Of a stretch of 64,000 bases of DNA, positions 11,638-23,500 are shown one piece after another. The notes beneath the pieces are model-generated. The model worked only from the letters and a program-made list of their open reading frames with translations. It was not told the origin of the DNA and did no database searches. A program made the position numbers and the translations under genes. The stretch spans positions 37,240,366-37,304,365 of the forward strand of contig OZ026833.1 of NCBI GenBank assembly GCA_964023205.1, written 5' to 3'. The stretch comes from Lutraria lutraria. Lineage: Eukaryota > Mollusca > Bivalvia > Venerida > Mactridae. Each line of letters opens with the position of its first letter. The first letter of the stretch is position 1.

Positions 11638-11862
11638 ATGTTATCACCATCAAGAGTAGATGTGCAAGACACAATTTCCATGCCCAGCGATTCATTCATT
11701 GCAGAGTTATGTCTTCTCGAACTTAGCTGCATAGAGTTAGAGTACTGTTGCAATCTTAGTGTCAAAGCGGCGACAGGGGTATTAGTCACCTTTGTGACAG
11801 CTCTAGTTGCGAAAGGCATGGCTTATGTTGCTATTAGTAGAGTTACAAATCTAAATGGTTAG
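11638..11862 (+). pseudogene. Possible Pif1/Helitron-type helicase fragment (motif VI)
   Basis: A 74-codon frame ends with AKGMAYVAISRVTNLNG. This resembles helicase motif VI of the Pif1 family (pattern YVALSRV, including the Arg finger), which also occurs in Helitron RepHel proteins. The residues before it do not match motif V (no KSQG), so at most this is a degraded tail of the domain. A stop follows directly. No Helitron 3' hairpin plus CTRR end was found nearby. An antisense 107-codon frame (11496-11819) overlaps and is not recognisable. Chance similarity is a real possibility. Confidence 0.25.
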
Positions 11863-12465
11863 TACTTATTACGCTGTTGTCCTTCTGTTTAGAAGAGTAT
11901 CAAAGTTTACGTTCAGGGCCTGGTTTTTTAATTAAGTGATTTATTTCCTTTTTTAAGAATTCATACTTTTTCTGTTTAAATTAATAGGAAGACAACTTGG
12001 CAACTTTTTTGTTTTTATTTATTTTCTTGTGAGTATAAAGATAATTTTCAGCTATTGCCATTAGTTACATTTTGATGAATGTTGATTCTTTTGGGTAATT
12101 ATATAAATATCACTTTGGAATTTGTTAACTTTTTTTCCATGTAGACAAGTTTAGCAGTGAGCGACATTAAAGATAGTCCAAATTAGCCCGAAGATGTTAA
12201 AATTGCCCAGGGCTGTCACCAATTTCAAGTCAGTGGCCCGATTGACTATCGTGAATACTACATCACCAGAAGAATTTATCATAGAAAATCTATTTTCATA
12301 AGAGTGCAAAACATTCAGAGGGACATATACTGTTACATGCACACCTTTTCAGTTTATCCATTATCAGAAATTAGTGATTTAAACAACATTATTATCAGAG
12401 AAATTCTGTATTTAATCTTTACATATTTTGGGCTGTTAGATGCTTATGAGTGTCAAAGATGCAAT
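11863..12465. other. No gene recognised
   Basis: AT-rich sequence preceding the mariner end. Confidence 0.45.
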
Positions 12466-13731
12466 ACCTGCAAGGGGCATTTCATAAATTTAAAAATAAT
12501 ATGTTCAGTCGTAATCTTTCAAATATTTTTATATAGCTATGTGTAAGCACTATCACTCTGCAAGCATATTATATCACTTGCCACACACGCTTTTCTCTTA
12601 CTCGCTACGCCTCAGTTGAACTGATTACGTGTTGTTATATTGCCTACTTTAGCGTGCTAAAACATGGCAGACTTGAAGTTAGAGCAGCGGGTATATTGCA
12701 AAATTTGTTCGAAACTCGGTTATTCTGCAACCCATATCTATGCAGATTTGTAGAGAGTTTATGAAGAAAATGCCCTACAATATGGTGCGGTCGCAAAATG
12801 GGTACGGCGCTTTAAAGAAGGGCGTGAGTCTGTTGGAGACGATGAAAGACCGGGTTGCCCTGTTGCAGCCATGGCCGATAAAGAAACATCTGAAATAAAG
12901 GAACTAATTGAGACTGATGCATGGTATACAGTGGAAGAGCTAGCGCAGGTTTCGGGCATTAGTTTGTCATCAGTTTAACGTATATTAACTGATCGACCAG
13001 GATTAAAAAAGGTCTGTGCAAGATGGGTCCCCCATATATTAACAGGAACAGAAGGAAAAGTGAGTAAAATTAGCTTAAAAAATCAATGACTTTTTGAGCC
13101 GGAAAACAAAGAAAAAATTAAAGTTTGGGTTGCCTCTGACGGTAACTGGCCGGTTATCGCACGGAGAAACGAGACGTTAAGTAAAACAATGTACTGTATT
13201 TTCTTTGATGGTCATGGTCCAGTGCTTCAAGTACCTGTCCCGGAAGGTTCGTCGGCGACTGGAAAGTTTTATTAGGAACAGGTTCTTGAAAAAGTCATTA
13301 AAAGTATACACAGAACGTCACCCGCGCACAGGCACACGGGGACTTCGCTTACTCCATGACAATGCCCCGGCACATAAATTAGATGTTGTAGCTAATTATT
13401 TGCAGGAAATTAAACTAAAAACCATTGAACATCCACCATACAGCCCAGATCTTGGCCCTTGTGACTTTTGGTTGTTTCCAAAGTTAAAAGAAATGCTCGC
13501 AGGTCACCATTACGAATCTAGAACCAGTATTGGCTGTAGCATCTATCAATGTATGAAACATATACCAGCTTTGGACTATCGTGAGGCTTTCCGAAAATGG
13601 ATAGAACGTTACAAAAGGGTTATTACTACACAGGGATAGTACTCTGAGAAACTGACAGAGAAAAAATAGATTTTTGAACTCTAAGGTGAGCTCTTTGAAA
13701 CTATTTCAAGAATTTATGAAACACCCCTCTT
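12466..13731 (+). mobile_element. Dead mariner element with recognisable ends
   Basis: GGGGCATTTCATAAATT at 12474-12490 is matched in inverted orientation by AATTTATGAAACACCCC at 13711-13727. This brackets a mariner transposase relic. TA dinucleotides lie just outside each end (12465-12466 and 13731-13732), as expected for insertion at TA. The left spacer is a few bases longer than the right, so the exact left edge is uncertain. The terminal repeats are about 17-20 bp. Confidence 0.8.
12664..13639 (+). pseudogene. Mariner-family transposase, broken
   Basis: A cut-and-paste DDD transposase relic. The N-terminal DNA-binding region reads MADLKLEQRVYCKICSKLGY and continues with AKWVRRFKEGRESVGDDERP, then WYTVEELAQVSGISLSS, the double helix-turn-helix layout of mariner. 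The C-terminal catalytic part includes LLHDNAPAHK and HPPYSPDLGPCDFWLFPKLK. The Asp of HDNAPAH and the Asp of PCDFWLF are separated by 34 residues, the D34D spacing that defines mariner. Breaks: TAG near 12749, TAA near 12976, frame changes after about 13060 and near 13305, and a deletion between the N-terminal part and PENKEKIKVWVASDGNWPVI that removes the first catalytic Asp. It cannot be active. The last 144-codon open frame (13205-13639) carries only the C-terminal third. Confidence 0.93.
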
Positions 13732-13814
13732 AATTCTGTTTACAGTGCTTTTCACAAATTAAACATCTGTGACATTTGTAAATGATAAGCTTGAATTTGA
13801 ATCTGTTGCTATTT

Positions 13815-15050
13815 TTAGCTCTCTGGCGTACACAGCTTAAGGTGAGCTATTGTGATTGTGTCCGTCTGTGTGCACCTGCGTCCATCAACAATTGCTTTAA
13901 ACAACATCTCCTTCTCACAAAATTGGCCCCACCCAGGGCTAATATACCGGTATGTTGCAGGGTTTTCTGCTCTGCTAATTATGTATATATGTTGTGTGTT
14001 TTGTGTATATGTTTTGTGTGTCCTGTGTTGTATGTTTGTTATTTCTTCACTGTTGTTCTCGTCAAATCTCATTTCCTTCATTATCACCATTTCAGGGACT
14101 CATTTTTTGTTTCATGTTAGCGTCATTACTACTGCACAATAATATCGTTACGGGTGACTTGATCGTGTCCTCCTGCCTAGCTCACTTGGACGTTTACTCT
14201 AGTAAAGCATAGTCATTAAAACCGTTGTCTTGTTTTTAATAGCTCAAATGAGCACTTGTGCTCAGTGTGATCTTTTGTGATCAGTCTTTGTCCGGCGTCG
14301 TGCGTCCTCAAACTTTTCCTTGTGAACACACTGTGAACATTTTTGCAGGTATATGTTTCATTCTTATTACCATTCATCCATCCTTTAATGTTTTATATTC
14401 ATAATATATGTTTTTTTTAGGATCGATGAATGTCCGGCGTCCAGCCATAATTAGTTTGTTTACACTCTAGCATCCACAGCTCTCCACCAATCTTAATCAA
14501 ACTAAGTCACAATGTGTATGGTCACAATGTCTCGGCTAAGATTGATTATGCGCAAAATCGGACAATAATTTCAAGAGTTATGTGCCCTTGACTAGAAAAT
14601 TTGCTATATTTAGCTTGTTTACACTCTAGCACCTTCATTTATCCACAAATCCTAATCATATTGTCAGTAGATGTTTATGACTAAAAGGTCTTGGACAAGA
14701 CAGATTATGGGCAGAATCGGACCAAAACTTCAAGAGTTATGGGCCCTTGACTTAGAAAATTTGCTATATTTTAGCTTGTTTACACTCCAGCGCCTTCATT
14801 TATTCACTGATCCTAATCATATCTACAATGAATGTGTATGACCTTATGGTGTTGAATAAGTTTAGTTTTGGGTGAAATCAGACTTCAACTTAAAGAGTTA
14901 TGGCCCCTTGGATTAGAAAATAAATTTGCTATGTTTAAGCTTGTTTAACAGTATTATACCTTCATCGTTGGTTTTGATCTCAAAATCTTTGCCCTCTTGT
15001 TTGTATTTCTGTCATCATTGTTGTAATTATTTTAATAGTTACATGCACTT
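13815..15050 (+). repeat. Dispersed bivalve-type repeats, GAGTTATGGGCCC class
   Basis: Three pieces are visible. 13815-13945 has AGCTTAAGGTGAGCTATTGT and CAACAATTGCTTTAAACAAC. 14236-14345 has GTGATCAGTCTTTGTCCGGC and CTTGTGAACACAC. 14440-15050 carries three degenerate tandem units of about 160 bp marked by AGTTATGTGCCCTTGAC (14576), AGTTATGGGCCCTTGAC (14735) and AGTTATGGCCCCTTGG (14894). Related units occur at 42858-43780. No coding frame. The short frames around 13800-14200 are repeat-derived. Confidence 0.75.
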
Positions 15051-15640
15051 GGATGTTTACACTAGTTCACTAGTAAAGCATAGTGTCTTGTTTTTTTTAT
15101 AAAGTTAATTAAAGTAAGGGATATTAGTAGTATCAAACCCAAAGAGTGTAATATTGGTGGCCAGGGTAGCTTTTTTTTTTTACCACGAGGCTGATAGAGG
15201 AGTGGGGTACACAAATGGTTGTGCCGAATACAAGACGCACGTGAATGACTTTGTGCATGATAGTGGATGCCAGGTAACAATGGGAAGTAGATTTAACTTG
15301 TAAACATCAGGATTAGAATAAGTATTGAACGTTTGTGTGAAGTTTGTTTATAATAACAAATTGTTTTTCATGTGGAAAATTTGAGCTATAATTATGGATT
15401 TGAACTAGTTTTCTACTTACAGTCAGGATTTCGTGGAGTTTGAAGGGAATCTATTGACGCTTATATATCTAGTGCTTTAATATTTGTGTATGGATTTGAA
15501 ATTTGTGTAGAAGTCATTTGACTATTACTTAGTGCTTCAGTATTTTGTACACATGCAGTGAGGATTTCATTTATTATTATGCTAGAGTGTCATATTTGTT
15601 TATTGATGAATATATATTTGTGTTAGCATTATATTATGTT
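15051..15640. other. No gene recognised
   Basis: AT-rich sequence with a T10 run near 15170. Nothing could be assigned. Confidence 0.45.
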
Positions 15641-16038
15641 TACGAGGGGTGATCCAGAAATAACCGGACTGAGTCTATAACTTTTGAACAAAATGAGAAA
15701 AATTAACAAAAATCATATGATTTTCAATCTTCAATACATGATATCTGAAAATTTCAGAAATATTGATCGAGTGACATTTGCACACTATTATTTGACAGAC
15801 ACCATGGTATGGACTAGCGGGGCAATGTCAACTTAAACATGACGTCGATAGATCAACCTTTGCATGCAATAAAAATCATGCAATAAACCCCAAAAGTCCT
15901 ATTTCCACCACAGTGACTGTTGTCTGTGCTTTGTGTGCTGGGACATAGTCTTGGTGCAGTACTACATTTTTGAAGGTCATGCCAGGTTTCTTCATCATGA
16001 GTGCACGTGTCAGGTATCTGCAAAGAACCTGAAGACAA
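15641..16038 (-). pseudogene. Second mariner family: terminal repeat and transposase scrap
   Basis: TACGAGGGGTGATCCAGAAA at 15640-15660 has the form of a mariner terminal repeat next to a TA. On the minus strand, about 15880-16000 encodes KKPGMTFKNVVLHQDYVPAH followed by KAQTTV. This is the mariner LHQDNAPAHRA block around the second catalytic Asp (Asp kept, Asn changed to Tyr). The SPDLAP-type block and third Asp are missing between the scrap and the terminal repeat, so an internal deletion has occurred. It is a different family from the element at 12.5 kb. Confidence 0.75.
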
Positions 16039-16052
16039 ATCAATTGAAATGT

Positions 16053-16257
16053 AATAAGTTAAACATGAAAATGCATGGTTGCACGCATAAAACTAAACAC
16101 TCAATAATATGATAATAAGAAATTATATATATATTGTACCTTCATTTATCATTTAATAAGTTAAACATGAAAATGCATGGTTGCACGCATAAAACTAAAC
16201 ACTCAATAATATGATAATAAGAAATTATATATATATTGTACCTTCTTTTATCATTTA
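16053..16257. repeat. Two-copy tandem duplication, 102-bp unit
   Basis: AATAAGTTAAACATGAAAAT begins at 16053 and again at 16155. The two copies are nearly identical over the whole unit (one visible difference, CTTCATTTATC against CTTCTTTTATC), which indicates a recent duplication. Confidence 0.93.
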
Positions 16258-17105
16258 AATTAGAATTATATTTAGTTAAGTTTCCTGAAAAAAATATCAT
16301 TTTCTATACGGTACTTATTTCGTAAAGCGCAGAATTGCTGCATGTTATAGAATCGTCCCCTGTCAATTGGAAAAAGTGTACACCTGCTTGCCTGATGTCT
16401 AGCACTGACTTTTCTCATGTATAACTGTTTTGTAATACATCGCTGAACAGTTCCATAAGTGTGTTCTGTTAAATGAAAGACATGGGCTGACGCGGCTGTT
16501 ACTGTACAGACGAAGTCTCAAACAGCGCTCACAAGCATCATGTCCGTGGAAGTTTTACAGCCCCACCTTCCTCATCTTCTAACAAAACTCTACAGTCTCG
16601 AAAGCTCTGATGCGACTAAAAAATATGCGTTATTGACATTGTATTCTGTTTTTAAAATGCTAATTTTGTCACTGTTACATTTGTCATTTTATGAATCTTT
16701 CAACTTCACAATTAAATGTTCAAAATTCTGCAATATTTTTTATATCCCAGTATGTAACTCCAATCCTTAGTTAAACGACCACCTGTCTTCAGAGACCATA
16801 TTTTCATTCTCCCTTGAGTGGTCGCTTAAGACAGGTTTTACTGTAATTAAAAACCAACATCATAGAAACCATCATCATATGATGATTATGTTTTGATTTA
16901 TTTTACATTCCATGAAATTATTTCTGTTGTGTGTGTATTAGCACATGTATGTGTGGTGTTTGTTTGTCTGTCACAGGTTCTGTGTTTGGTTAAAAAAAGA
17001 AGCATCACTCTGCAGTGTCGTCAGATTTCCTACACTTGTGTTTACATAATATTACGTCATAACGTTTTGGTACACTTTTCTCATTCCTAGTATCTTGTGT
17101 CTTTG
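16258..17105. other. No supported gene
   Basis: A 76-codon plus frame at 16540 begins MSVEVLQPHLPHLLTKLYSL and has a helical look in its first 40 residues, then turns hydrophobic and AT-driven. I do not recognise it. The segment GAGTGGTCGCTTAAGACAGG near 16817 belongs to a gene-poor dispersed motif also seen near 44480 and 55390. Confidence 0.4.
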
Positions 17106-17161
17106 TAGTATAGTATAGTGTAGTGTAGTGTAGTGTAGTGTAGTGTAGTGTAGTGTAGTGT
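17106..17161. repeat. Pentanucleotide microsatellite (GTAGT)n
   Basis: About eleven repeats of the five-base motif, with the first two copies imperfect (TAGTATAGTATAGTG). Confidence 0.95.
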
Positions 17162-17426
17162 GGAACTTTTGATTAGTGTGGTTCAGATATTCTGTGGATT
17201 TCACATAATTCCACATTAGACACTCCCAACTTTTTTAATTAAAGTAAAACGTTATACACGTTTTCATTTTACTTTAATATATGCTGACATTATTTGATAC
17301 ACTAATATCATAATTGATACATAATTATTTTATATAAATTAATTTGAAAACAATATTAAATTATTTACCCTTATCCAAACATAAACTACACAAGATAATC
17401 CCTTATCCCATTTGTACCATTTTCAG

Positions 17427-17534
17427 AGTTTACTTATGGCTGTGGTTTTTGACCAAACAGGTGATGTGTGAGACATTGATGCAGAGGAGCTGGAGTTCTT
17501 TCTTAACAAGCTTCATATATCAGGGACGTATAAG
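17427..17534 (+). pseudogene. EF-hand-like exon candidate with an in-frame TGA
   Basis: After a plausible acceptor (TACCATTTTCAG at 17415-17426), 36 codons read SLLMAVVFDQTGDV, stop, DIDAEELEFFLNKLHISGTY, K, and end at a donor-like AAG|GTATTT (17534/17535). Leaving out the TGA codon at 17469-17471, the residues around it fit the 12-position EF-hand calcium loop: Asp at positions 1 and 5, Ile at 8 and Glu at 12, flanked by helix-like segments. The usual Gly at position 6 is Val. The length is an exact multiple of three. The 8.6-kb satellite begins about 45 bp downstream. Either this is a decayed exon of an EF-hand protein or a chance match. I see no partner exons. Confidence 0.35.
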
Positions 17535-17577
17535 GTATTTGAAACTGATCTGGCCAGTACCCCAAATCCATCCGCTA

Positions 17578-20500
17578 CTTTTGCTTACTTTTGACTTTAT
17601 TGAAATTCTAGAAATAACCATTTCTGCGAAAAGTCTCCGAGAGTTGCTGAAGTCTTTAATTTTCAATATCTCTACCATTATTTGATCTGCAGCATTGAAA
17701 GTAAATGGGCTAGTAATGGATATCAATAGAAATCTGTGCCCCAAAGGGCTTGGCCTTGCTACCTTTACTTTGAATTTTATTAACATTTTAGAAATGGCAG
17801 TTGGAGAGAAAATTTTCCTGCGCGTACCCTTTACGATAATTGTTTATCTTTCATTTACTCTTTAATTGTAGGTAGTACAAACATGGGACCATTACATACA
17901 AGTAGTGTGGATCAATGGAAATCTGTGAGGAGAACAGATTTGGTATGGTTTGGTTACTTTTGGTTTTATTACATTTCTAGAAATGATAGTTTGTGAGAAA
18001 ATTTCCTAGCATCAAGATTTTTTGACAAATCTAATTTTTTATTTTCTCCTTAAGCGTTGTTGGTACATGAATGCAACTTTACTTACAAGTAGTTGGCATG
18101 AACAAAAGTTGGTGGCAGGATTGAATTTGCTATGCTCTGCTTACTTTTGACTTTATTGAAATTCTAGAAATAACCATTTCCGTGAAAAGTCTCCGAGAGT
18201 TGCTGAAAGTCTTTGATTTTAGATATCTCTACCATTATTTGGTCTGCAGCATTGAACGTGCATATACTAGTAATGGACATCAATAGAAATCTGTGCCCCA
18301 AAAGGCTTGGCCTTGCTACGTTTACTTTGAATTTTATCAACATTTTAGAAATGGCAGTTGGAGAGAAAATTTTCCTGCGCGTACCCTTTACGATAATTTT
18401 TTATCTTTCATTTACTTTTTAATTGTAGGTAGTACAAACATGGGACCATTACATACAAGTAGTGTGGATCAATGGAAATCTGTGAGGAGAACAGATTTGG
18501 TATGGTTTGTTTACTTTTGGTTTTATTACATTTCTAGGAATGACAGTTTGTGAGAAAATTTCCTAGCATCAAGATTTTTTGACAAATCTAATTTTTTATT
18601 TTCTCCTTAAGCGTTGTTGGTACATGAATGCAACTTTACTTACAAGTAGTTGGCATGACCAAAAGGTGGTGGCAAGGTTGAATTTGCTATGCTCTGCTTA
18701 CTTTTGACTTTATTGAAATTCTAGAAATAACCATTTCCGTGAAAAGTCTCGGAGAGTTGCTGAAAGTCTTTGATTTTGAATATCTCTACCATTATTTGGT
18801 CTGCATCATTGAACGTGCATATACTAGTAATGGACATCAATAGAAATCTGTGCCCCAAAAGGCTTGGCCTTGCTACGTTTACTTTGAATTTTATCAACCT
18901 TTTAGAAATGGCAGTTGGAGAGAAAATTTTCCTGCGCGTACCCTTTACGATAAATTTTTATCTTTCATTTACTCTTTAATTGTAGGTAGTACAAACATGG
19001 AACCATTACATACAAGTAGTGTGGATCAATGGAAATATGTGAGGAGAACAGATTTGGTATGGTTTGTTTACTTTTGGTTTTATTACATTTCTAGAAATGA
19101 CAGTTTGTGAGAACATTTCCTAGCATCAAGATTTTTTGACAAATCTAATTTTTTATTTTCTCCTTAAGCGTTGTTGGTACATGTATGCAACTTTACTTAC
19201 AAGTAGTTGGCATGAACAAAAGTTGGTGGCAGGATTGAATTTGCTATGCTCTGCTTACTTTTGACTTTATTGAAATTCTAGAAATAACCATTTCTGTGAA
19301 AAGTCTCCGAGAGTTGCTGAAGTCTTTGATTTTCAATATCTCTACCATTATTTGATCTGCAGCATTGAAAGTTAATATGCTAGTAATGGATATCAATAGA
19401 AATCTGTGCCCTAAAGGGCTTGGCCTTGCTACCTTTACTTTGAATTTTATCAACATTTTAGAAATGGCAGTTGGAGAGAAAATATTCCTGCGCGTACCCT
19501 TTACGATAAATTTTTATCTTTCATTTACTCTTTAATTGTAGGTAGTACAAACATTGGACCATTACATACAAGTAGTGTGGATCAATGGAAATATGTGAGG
19601 AGAACAGATTTGGTATGGTTTGTTTACTTTTGGTTTTATTACATTTCTAGAAATGACAGTTTGTGAGAAAATTTCCTAGCATCAAGATTTTTTGACAAAT
19701 CTAATTTTTTATTTTCTCCTTAAGCGTTGTTGGTACATGAATGCAACTTTACTTACAAGTAGTTGGCATGACCAAATGTTGGTGGCAAGGTTGAATTTGC
19801 TATGCTCTGCTTACTTTTGACTTTATTGAAATTCTAGAAATAACCATTTCCGTGAAAAGTCTCCGAGAGTTGCTGAAAGTCTTTGATTTTGAATATCTCT
19901 ACCATTATTTGGTCTGCAGCATTGAACGTGCATATACTAGTAATGGACATCAATAGAAATCTGTGCCCCAAAAGGCTTGGCCTTGCTACGTTTACTTTAA
20001 TTTTTTTAACATTTTAGAAATGGCAGTTGGAGAGAAAATTTTCCTGCGCGTACCCTTTACGATAATTTTTTATCTTTCATTTACTCTTTAATTGTAGATA
20101 GTACAAACATTGGACCATCACATACAAGTAGTGTGGATCAATGGAAATCTGTGAGGAGAACAGATTTGGTATGGTTTGGTTACTTTTGGTTTTATTACAT
20201 TTCTAGAAATGATAGTTTGTGAGAAAATTTCCTAGCATCAAGATTTTTTGACAAATCTAATTTTTTATTTTCTCCTTAAGCGTTGTTGGTACATGAATGC
20301 AACTTTACTTACAAGTAGTTGGCATGAACAAAAGTTGGTGGCAGGATTGAATTTGCTATGCTCTGCTTACTTTTGACTTTATTGAAATTCTAGAAATAAC
20401 CATTTCCGTGAAAAGTCTCCGAGAGTTGCTGAAAGTCTTTGATTTTAGATATCTCTACCATTATTTGGTCTGCAGCATTGAACGTGCATATACTAGTAAT

Positions 20501-23500
20501 GGACATCAATAGAAATCTGTGCCCCAAAAGGCTTGGCCTTGCTACGTTTACTTTGAATTTTATTAACATTTTAGAAATGGCAGTTGGAGAGAAAATTTTC
20601 CTGCGCGTACCCTTTACGATAAATTTTTATCTTTCATTTACTTTTTAATTGTAGGTAGTACAAACATGGGACCATTACATACAAGTAGTGTGGATCAATG
20701 GAAATCTGTGAGGAGAACAGATTTGGTATGGTTTGTTTACTTTTGGTTTTATTACATTTCTAGAAATGACAGTTTGTGAGAACATTTCCTAGCATCAAGA
20801 TTTTTTGACAAATCTAATTTTTTATTTTCTCCTTAAGCGTTGTTGGTACATGAATGCAACTTTACTTACAAGTAGTTGGCATGAACAAAAGTTGGTGGCA
20901 GGATTGAATTTGCTATGCTCTGCTTACTTTTGACTTTATTGAAATTCTAGAAATAACCATTTCTGTGAAAAGTCTCCGAGAGTTGCTGAAGTCTTTGATT
21001 TTCAATATCTCTACCATTATTTGATCTGCAGCATTGAAAGTAAATATGCTGGTAATGGATATCAATAGAAATCTGTGCCCCAAAGGGCTTGGCCTTGCTA
21101 CGTTTACTTTGAATTTTATCAACATTTTAGAAATGGCAGTTGGAGAGAAAATTTTCCTGCGCGTACCCTTTACGATAATTTTTTATCTTTCAGTTCCTCT
21201 TTAATTGTAGGTGGTACAAACATGGGACCATTACATACAAGTAGTGTGGATCAATGGAAATCTGTGAGGAGAACAGATTTGGTATGGTTTGGTTACTTTT
21301 GGTTTTATTACATTTCTAGAAATGACAGTTTGTGAGAAAATTTCCTAGCATCAAGATTTTTTGACAAATCTAATTTTTTATTTTCTCCTTAAGCGTTGTT
21401 GGTACATGAATGCAACTTTACTTACAAGTAGTTGGCATGACCAAAAGGTGGTGGCAAGGTTGAATTTGCTATGCTCTGCTTACTTTTGACTTTATTGAAA
21501 TTCTAGAAATAACCATTTCCGTGAAAAGTCTCGGAGAGTTGCTGAAAGTCTTTGATTTTGAATATCTCTACCATTATTTGGTCTGCATCATTGAACATGC
21601 ATATACTAGTAATGGACATCAATAGAAATCTGTGCCCCAAAAGGCTTGGCCTTGCTACGTTTACTTTGAATTTTATCAACATTTTAGAAATGGCAGTTGG
21701 AGAGAAAATTTTCCTGCGCGTACCCTTTACGATAAATTTTTATCTTTCATTTACTCTTTAATTGTAGGTAGTACAAACATGGGACCATTATATTCAAGTA
21801 GTGTGGATCAATGGAAATCTGTGAGGAGAACAGATTTGGTATGGTTTGGTTACTTTTGGTTTTATTACATTTCTAGAAATGACAGTTTGTGAGAACATTT
21901 CCTAGCATCAAGATTTTTTGACAAATCTAATTTTTTATTTTCTCCTTAAGCGTTGTTGGTACATGAATGCAACTTTACTTACAAGTAGTTGGCATGAACA
22001 AAAGTTGGTGGCAGGATTGAATTTGCTATGCTCTGCTTACTTTTGACTTTATTGAAATTCTAGAAATAACCATTTCTGTGAAAAGTCTCCGAGAGTTGCT
22101 GAAGTCTTTGATTTTCAATATCTCTACCATTATTTGATCTGCAGCATTGAAAGTTAATATATGCTGGTAATGGATATCGATAGAAATCTGTGCCCCAAAG
22201 GGCTTGGCCTTGCTACCTTTACTTTGAATTTTATCAACATTTTAGAAATGGCAGTTGGAGAGAAAATTTTCCTGCGCGTACCCTTTACGATAATTTTTTA
22301 TCTTTCAGTTCCTCTTTAATTGTAGGTGGTACAAACATGGGACCATTACATACAAGTAGTGTGGATCAATGGAAATCTGTGAGGAGAACAGATTTGGTAT
22401 GGTTTGGTTACTTTTGGTTTTATTACATTTCTAGAAATGACAGTTTGTGAGAAAATTTCCTAGCATCAAGATTTTTTGACAAATCTAATTTTTTATTTTC
22501 TCCTTAAGCGTTGTTGGTACATGAATGCAACTTTACTTACAAGTAGTTGGCATGACCAAAAGGTGGTGGCAAGGTTGAATTTGCTATGCTCTGCTTACTT
22601 TTGACTTTATTGAAATTCTAGAAATAACCATTTCCGTGAAAAGTCTCGGAGAGTTGCTGAAGTCTTTGATTTTGAATATCTCTACCATTATTTGGTCTGC
22701 ATCATTGAACGTGCATATACTAGTAATGGACATCAATAGAAATCTGTGCCCCAAAAGGCTTGGCCTTGCTACGTTTACTTTGAATTTTATCAACATTTTA
22801 GAAATGGCAGTTGGAGAGAAAATTTTCCTGCGCGTACCCTTTACGATAAATTTTTATCTTTCATTTACTCTTTAATTGTAGGTAGTACAAACATGGGACC
22901 ATTATATTCAAGTAGTGTGGATCAATGGAAATCTGTGAGGAGAACAGATTTGGTATGGTTTGGTTACTTTTGGTTTTATTACATTTCTAGAAATGACAGT
23001 TTGTGAGAACATTTCCTAGCATCAAGATTTTTTGACAAATCTAATTTTTTATTTTCTCCTTAAGCGTTGTTGGTACATGAATGCAACTTTACTTACAAGT
23101 AGTTGGCATGAACAAAAGTTGGTGGCAGGATTGAATTTGCTATGCTCTGCTTACTTTTGACTTTATTGAAATTCTAGAAATAACCATTTCTGTGAAAAGT
23201 CTCCGAGAGTTGCTGAAGTCTTTGATTTTCAATATCTCTACCATTATTTGATCTGCAGCATTGAAAGTGAATATGCTGGTAATGGATATCAATAGAAATC
23301 TGTGCCCCAAAGGGCTTGGCCTTGCTACGTTTACTTTGAATTTTATCAACATTTTAGAAATGGCAGTTGGAGAGAAAATTTTCCTGCGCGTACCCTTTAC
23401 GATAATTTTTTATCTTTCAGTTCCTCTTTAATTGTAGGTGGTACAAACATGGGACCATTACATACAAGTAGTGTGGATCAATGGAAATCTGTGAGGAGAA

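Noticed and set aside
12759..12959. 66-codon minus frame over the mariner N-terminal region
   Set aside because: Antisense shadow of the clearly recognisable mariner DNA-binding domain.
13815..14090. Convergent 91-112-codon frames at 13.8-14.1 kb
   Set aside because: They lie in a dispersed TTAGCTCAC-type repeat fragment and are rich in residues from TGTGTTTTGTGTATATG-like simple sequence.
17106..17161. Telomere-like repeat
   Set aside because: The motif is GTAGT pentamers, not TTAGGG, and the tract is only 56 bp.
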